NCBI GenBank assembly: GCA_022843325.1
Contig: JALHNV010000041.1
Span: 1-32,372 of the forward strand
Source of the DNA: Pseudolabrys sp.
GTDB taxonomy: Bacteria > Pseudomonadota > Alphaproteobacteria > Rhizobiales > Xanthobacteraceae
Direction of reading: 5' to 3'
Length of the DNA: 32,372 bases
Shown here: positions 27,964 through 32,372 of the stretch, piece after piece
Numbering within the stretch: position 1 is the first letter of the stretch
Layout: every line of letters starts with the position of its first letter
The notes under the pieces: model-generated
Told to the model about the DNA's origin: nothing
The model's input: only the letters and a program-made list of their open reading frames with translations
Database searches by the model: none
Translations under genes and position numbers: made by a program

Positions 27964-30441
27964 TTAGAACTTGGTTCCGCCGCTGAAGCGGAAGATCTGC
28001 GTCCGGTCGCAAACTTCGGCACCGGAGGTGTTGGTGGCGCAGTACTTCGACAGCGGATAGGCCAAGTCGAAGCGCAGCGGACCGAGCGGCGAATCCCAGA
28101 TCAGGCCAACACCGACCGACGAGCGGATCATCGACGCGTCGTTCAGACCAACCTGAAGCGTCTCTCCGGTCACCGACCAGGATGTCGGCCCCTGGTAACT
28201 CCAGACCGAGCCGGCATCCGCGAAAGCCGCGACCTTGATGCCAATTTCCTTCGGCAGGAAATACAGCGGCGTCTGAACTTCCGCGGTGGCGCCCCAGTAC
28301 ATCGAGCCGCCAAGCGAGTCGTTGGTGTTGGACCCCGGCGTGATATCGCGCGGCCCGATGCCGTTCGGGGCGAAGCCGCGAACCAGATTCGGACCCATCT
28401 GGAAGTGGTCCAGCATGCGCAGGTCCTTGCCGCCCCACGAGCCGATGTGACCGCCCTGCACCTTGAGCACGCTGACGATGTCAGGCAGCACTTCGTAGTA
28501 GTTGCGAATTTCGCCGCTGGTGCGGAGGAAGTTCACGTCGCCGCCGGCGCCGGCGAGGTCCTGCTTGAGTTCGGCCAGCAGGCCGCTGGTCGGCATGCGG
28601 TTGTTGTCGACCGTGTTGTAGGCCAGCGAGTAGCCGACCAGCGACACGGTGACCGGGCCGCCGGACAGTTCGCGCCGCACGGCAAGAGAGGCTTCGCCAT
28701 CCGAGTAGCAGGCGTTGCCTGGCTGAACGCCAGTGCCAATCCCCTGCTGGAACAAGCGCGCTGCATCTGAAGTGCGGCAGTTATCGTACTGCGTCGGCAG
28801 CGTGATTTCCTGACGATAGATCGAGTACCGCGGCGAGAACGAAATCTCTTCGGTCAGCGCAAAGCCGAGCCGCAAATTGGTGCCGTAGGTCTTGGTGTCG
28901 TACGACACATAGGACGAAGCAAGGTTCTGCTTCGCGAAGAGGTCGATGCCGCCGGCCATGCGGTAGCCGAGCAGATAAGGCTCGACGAACGACAACTCGA
29001 AGCCGCGCACACGCTGACCGATCTGAACCGATGCCTTGGCGAACTGGCCCCGGCCCATCAGGTTGCGGTCGGCGATGCTGACCTCACCGATGAAGCCGTC
29101 GGCGGTGGAATAGCCGCCGGAGATCGAGAATTCGCCGGTGGCCTGTTCCTCGACTTCGACGTTAACGACGACGCGGTCGGGCGCGGAGCCGGGCTCGTTG
29201 GTAATCTTCACGGTCTTGAAGAAGTTCAGGTTCTTCAGCCGGCGCTCGGCGCGATCGACCAGCGCCCGGTTATAGGCGTCGCCTTCGCTGATATCGAACT
29301 CGCGGCGAATGACGTATTCGCGCGTGCGGATGTTGCCGCGCACGTTGATACGCTCGATGTAGGCGCGCGGGCCTTCCTCGACCACGAACACCAGATTGAT
29401 CGTGCGGTTCTCGAAATTGCGGTCGCCGCGGGGACGGACGGTGGCGAAGGCGTAGCCGCGCTTGGCGGCCTCGATCGTCATCGTCTCGACGCTCTTCTCG
29501 ACCAGATCGGCATTATAAACATTGCCGGCGCCGATCTTGAGGCTGCTCCGCAGCGTGCCCGACTCGATCGCGCGCACGTTGGACACGACGTCGACGCTGC
29601 CGACGCGGTACTGGTTGCCCTCGTCGATGGTGAAGGTCACAACAAAGCCGCCCTGGGCCGGATCGTATTCACCCACCGCGGAGATGATGCGAACGTCGGC
29701 ATAGCCGTTCTTGAGGTAGAACCGGCGCAACAGATCGCGGTCGGCCTCGACCCGATCCGGATCGTAGATGTCGCCGGTCTGCAGGAAGCTGAGCCAGTTG
29801 CTCTCGTTGGTTTTGATCACGTCCCTGAGGCGGCCGTTCGAAAACGCGCGCGCGCCCTGGAAGCGGATAAGCTTGACGCCGGTCTTTTTGCCTTCGCTGA
29901 TCTCGAACACCAGATCGACGCGGTTGTTCGGCAGGTCGATGATCTTCGGCTCGACGCGAACGTCGAAGCGGCCGCTACGCTGATAGATCTCGATGATGCG
30001 CTGCACGTCGGCCTGCACGGTCGGGCGCGACAAGGTTCCGCGCGGCTTCGACTGCACTTCGACCCTGAGCTGGTCGTCCTTGGCCTTGCTGTTACCTTCG
30101 AAGGCAACCCGGTTGATCACCGGATTCTCGACGACGGAGACGACTAGCCGGCCGCCCACGTTGTTAATGCGCACGTCGGAAAACAGACCGGTGCCGTAAA
30201 GAGTCTTGAGCGCCTCATCGATTTCGAAGGCACCCAGCCGCCCCCCCGGGCCAGGCCGGAAATAGGATCGGACGGTATCCGCCTCAACACGGCGGTTGCC
30301 CTCGACCACGATCGAGCTGGCGGATTGGGCAGACGCGACCACCGACGACGCAATCGTCAGCGACCCGGCGCCAATGAGGAGACCACCGAGGACAACAGAC
30401 GATAGCGCCAGCCCCCGAACCAACCGCACACAAAGTCTCAT
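27964..30441 (-). CDS. bamA: Outer-membrane protein assembly factor BamA
   Basis: Central component of the BAM complex that folds beta-barrel proteins into the outer membrane. The 825 residues start with a signal peptide (about 1-38, ending near VVASAQS). Five POTRA repeats follow from about residue 42 (SIVVEGNRRVEADTVRSYF) to about 420. The C-terminal barrel shows the L6 motif VRGF in NLVRGFAPNG, and the last residues are RFSGGTKF with the aromatic end typical of outer-membrane proteins. I chose the ATG at 30441; a TTG two codons earlier is less likely, with AGAGGG about 10 nt before the ATG. rseP lies upstream on the same strand, with a 159-bp gap that may hold its own promoter. Confidence 0.97.
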   Translation of the reverse strand: MRLCVRLVRGLALSSVVLGGLLIGAGSLTIASSVVASAQSASSIVVEGNRRVEADTVRSYFRPGPGGRLGAFEIDEALKTLYGTGLFSDVRINNVGGRLVVSVVENPVINRVAFEGNSKAKDDQLRVEVQSKPRGTLSRPTVQADVQRIIEIYQRSGRFDVRVEPKIIDLPNNRVDLVFEISEGKKTGVKLIRFQGARAFSNGRLRDVIKTNESNWLSFLQTGDIYDPDRVEADRDLLRRFYLKNGYADVRIISAVGEYDPAQGGFVVTFTIDEGNQYRVGSVDVVSNVRAIESGTLRSSLKIGAGNVYNADLVEKSVETMTIEAAKRGYAFATVRPRGDRNFENRTINLVFVVEEGPRAYIERINVRGNIRTREYVIRREFDISEGDAYNRALVDRAERRLKNLNFFKTVKITNEPGSAPDRVVVNVEVEEQATGEFSISGGYSTADGFIGEVSIADRNLMGRGQFAKASVQIGQRVRGFELSFVEPYLLGYRMAGGIDLFAKQNLASSYVSYDTKTYGTNLRLGFALTEEISFSPRYSIYRQEITLPTQYDNCRTSDAARLFQQGIGTGVQPGNACYSDGEASLAVRRELSGGPVTVSLVGYSLAYNTVDNNRMPTSGLLAELKQDLAGAGGDVNFLRTSGEIRNYYEVLPDIVSVLKVQGGHIGSWGGKDLRMLDHFQMGPNLVRGFAPNGIGPRDITPGSNTNDSLGGSMYWGATAEVQTPLYFLPKEIGIKVAAFADAGSVWSYQGPTSWSVTGETLQVGLNDASMIRSSVGVGLIWDSPLGPLRFDLAYPLSKYCATNTSGAEVCDRTQIFRFSGGTKF

Positions 30442-30541
30442 GCGCAACGCGCCCTCTTAATTCCTGCGGCCGCCCCCGCTGCCAAACACAGATTCCCGGG
30501 TCGACTTCGCATGCGTTGTACCGCGTTTTAAGCGCACTGCA

Positions 30542-30566
30542 AACGAAACCACCAACCCAAGTTTCC
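30542..30566 (-). promoter_or_regulatory. Weak EcfG-like promoter candidate before bamA
   Basis: On the minus strand GGAAA (30566-30562), 16 bp and CGTT (30545-30542) match the EcfG consensus with one mismatch (A for C). It is about 100 bp before the bamA ATG. Several one-mismatch sites are expected by chance in a window this size, so this is tentative. Confidence 0.25.
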
Positions 30567-30581
30567 CTTTCCCCTCATAAA

Positions 30582-30597
30582 GTTGCCCTAGGGCAAC
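30582..30597. promoter_or_regulatory. Perfect 16-bp palindrome just after rseP
   Basis: GTTGCCCTAGGGCAAC is fully self-complementary with no spacer, 3 bp beyond the rseP stop and upstream of bamA. It could bind a dimeric regulator. As RNA it could form a short stem followed on the minus strand by TTTATG, a weak terminator. Confidence 0.5.
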
Positions 30598-30600
30598 GAT

Positions 30601-31758
30601 TCAGGAAGCACCGGCGAAGAAGATGCCTTTTATGTCATTAAAGGTTGCAAATATCATCAACATCAGAACCAGCGCGAGTCCGACGCGGAACCCGTACTCC
30701 TGGGCCCTTTCCGACATCGGGCGGCCGCGTATGGCCTCGATTGCGTAGAACATAAGGTGACCGCCGTCGAGCAGGGGAATCGGGAAGAGGTTGAGCAGCC
30801 CGATCGACACCGACAGCACCGCCGTCAGATGCAGCAGCGCCGCAAAGCCGGCGGTGGCCACCTGGCCCGACACCTGGGCGATTCGGATCGGTCCGCCGAG
30901 TTGATCTGCTGCCTCCCGGCCGGAGAAAATCCCGCCGATATAGGACATGGTGCGATCGACCACGAACCAGGTTTCCTGCGCCCCCATCCCCACCGCCTGG
31001 AGCGGGCCGACCGACTCGGTGCGGATATCGCCCGGTTGCATCGAGCGGCTGATGCCCAACACGCCGAGCCGGTGCACGTTACCGAAGTTGTCCTTCATCT
31101 CGCGGCGTTCCGGCACCGCCTTCAGCGTCACCATCGTCCCGCCGCGCTCGACCTCGACGTTGAGGGGTTCGCCGGCGCTGATGCTGACGATCCGCTGCAT
31201 CTCGGAAAAGCTGTCGATCCGCACCCCGTTGATGCTGACCACCAGATCGCCCGGCTGGAACCCGGCCGCTGCGGCAGCGCTGTTGGGCTGGATGGTGTCG
31301 ACCCGGGCGGTGGTAATCTGTTTGCCGGCGATCATGAACACGCCGGCAAAAATGATGATGGCCAGCAGGAAATTCGCGATCGGACCGGCCGCAACCACGG
31401 CGGCGCGCTTGCCGACCGATTTGTGGATGAAACTGTCGCCCCGCTCGGCCTCGCTCATGCCGCGGGCCGCCTCGTGGTCGGGCACGCTGGCGGCATTTTC
31501 GTCGCCGAAGAATTTCACATAGCCGCCGAGCGGAATAGCCGAGAGCTTCCAGCGGGTGCCATGGCGGTCGTTGAAACCGACGATCTCAGGGCCGAAGCCG
31601 ACCGAAAACGTCACCACTTTGACGCCACACCAGCGCGCCACCAGGAAATGGCCAAGCTCATGAAAGAAAACGACAATCGTCAGGACGAACAGAAACGGCA
31701 CAAGGTAGCCGACCGCGCCGCCGCCGAATGAGCCCAAGCCCCCCAGAATGTCACCCAT
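30601..31758 (-). CDS. rseP: RIP-type site-2 zinc metalloprotease RseP
   Basis: Intramembrane protease that cuts within membrane segments, for example of anti-sigma factors and leftover signal peptides. The 385 residues have the zinc motif HELGH (about residue 34) in the first membrane helix and the second metal-ligand motif LLDGGHL near the C-terminus. A single PDZ domain lies at about residues 150-240 (AAAGFQPGDLVVSINGVRID). Three or four hydrophobic segments are visible. It sits between dxr (66 bp upstream) and bamA, the usual proteobacterial order. The C-terminus extends through a last helix (VGLALVLMLMIFATFNDI). Confidence 0.96.
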   Translation of the reverse strand: MGDILGGLGSFGGGAVGYLVPFLFVLTIVVFFHELGHFLVARWCGVKVVTFSVGFGPEIVGFNDRHGTRWKLSAIPLGGYVKFFGDENAASVPDHEAARGMSEAERGDSFIHKSVGKRAAVVAAGPIANFLLAIIIFAGVFMIAGKQITTARVDTIQPNSAAAAAGFQPGDLVVSINGVRIDSFSEMQRIVSISAGEPLNVEVERGGTMVTLKAVPERREMKDNFGNVHRLGVLGISRSMQPGDIRTESVGPLQAVGMGAQETWFVVDRTMSYIGGIFSGREAADQLGGPIRIAQVSGQVATAGFAALLHLTAVLSVSIGLLNLFPIPLLDGGHLMFYAIEAIRGRPMSERAQEYGFRVGLALVLMLMIFATFNDIKGIFFAGAS

Positions 31759-31824
31759 CAGATCCTCGTTTCCGCGCCATGCGCTCGCAGCTTCAGCAAA
31801 TGCTTACTCAATAATGAAAGCTTC

Positions 31825-32372
31825 CTAAGATGCCTTTACGGCATTTTCGGACAAGAGGTCGCGGGCTAAACTTCGCGCAACATGGTCAACGGCGAGCGCC
31901 TCGTCGATCCCGGCCGGCTCGCCAAGCAGACCGCGGGCGGCGGCGGCTTCCAGGGTCGCCTCGACCAGCGCGGCAATGGCCGGAAAACCGATCCGGCCGG
32001 CGATGAATTCCCCAACGGCGACCTCATTGGCGGCATTCAGCACCGTCGGCGCCGCCCCGCCGGTATCCAGAGCGCGCCGCGCCAGCGCCAGGGCCGGAAA
32101 GCGGGCGGTATCCGGCGCCTCGAAGGTCAGTTCGCGGACCCGTGCCAGATCGAGCCGGGCGGCCGGGCCGTCGATGCGCTGCGGCCAGGCCAGGCAATGC
32201 GCGATCGGAATCCGCATGTCCGGCGCGCCAAGCTGGGCGACCACCGAACCGTCACGGAATTCGACCAAGCCGTGCACCACCGACTGGGGATGCACCAGGA
32301 TGTCGATCTCGTCGGCCTTCAGCGCGAACAGATGGTAGGCCTCGATCAGTTCGAGACCCTTGTTCATCATCG
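31825..32372 (-). CDS. dxr: 1-deoxy-D-xylulose 5-phosphate reductoisomerase, C-terminal half
   Basis: Second enzyme of the MEP route to isoprenoids, turning DXP into methylerythritol phosphate with NADPH. Only the C-terminal half (about 182 residues) is in the window; the N-terminal NADPH domain lies beyond the right edge. Visible family features are [35 protein letters not shown] and the C-terminal helical domain with [16 protein letters not shown] and [14 protein letters not shown]. The MMNKGLE stretch includes active-site metal and substrate contacts. The gene continues into rseP after 66 bp. Confidence 0.96.
   Translation of the reverse strand, partial: MMNKGLELIEAYHLFALKADEIDILVHPQSVVHGLVEFRDGSVVAQLGAPDMRIPIAHCLAWPQRIDGPAARLDLARVRELTFEAPDTARFPALALARRALDTGGAAPTVLNAANEVAVGEFIAGRIGFPAIAALVEATLEAAAARGLLGEPAGIDEALAVDHVARSLARDLLSENAVKAS

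Overview
The window is a dense, GC-rich stretch of housekeeping chromosome with few gaps. Its gene content and order point to an alphaproteobacterium of the order Hyphomicrobiales, probably near Bradyrhizobium, Rhodopseudomonas or Pseudolabrys. Supporting signs are a GAAC-N7-GAAC LexA operator, LpxI instead of LpxH in lipid A synthesis, an EcfG-type promoter, and palindromic repeats of the kind common in those genera. The genus is an inference from recall; no search was run.

Layout. Positions 1-3000 (minus strand) hold pyrG (cut by the window edge), secG and tpiA. Positions 3163-11710 (plus strand) hold one long run: ppiD-like foldase, trpE, a cupin, trpG, trpD, trpC, moaC and moeA. The autoregulated lexA gene follows with its operators. 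Positions 12727-13683 hold two unrecognised genes of visibly lower GC, a predicted lipoprotein and a small protein that begins with a tandem repeat. They end tail to tail with comEC. glnS and gltX are divergent, and gltA follows on the plus strand.

From 21138 to the right edge everything is on the minus strand. A two-gene putative stress operon has a consensus EcfG promoter. A Bacteroidetes-like fabH homologue follows. Then comes the envelope cluster, transcribed right to left as dxr (cut by the edge), rseP, bamA, lpxD, fabZ, lpxA, lpxI, lpxB. It joins an isoprenoid step, site-2 proteolysis, outer-membrane protein assembly and lipid A synthesis. The lpx part is tightly coupled by 4-bp overlaps.

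The more unusual material lies between the core genes. Two copies of a roughly 70-75 bp composite inverted repeat flank the cupin gene inside the trp run. A palindromic repeat supplies the stop codon of trpD. A perfect hairpin covers the ribosome-binding site of trpG. I saw no tRNA or rRNA gene, CRISPR array, transposase or phage gene, and no gene-free stretch reaches 300 bases.
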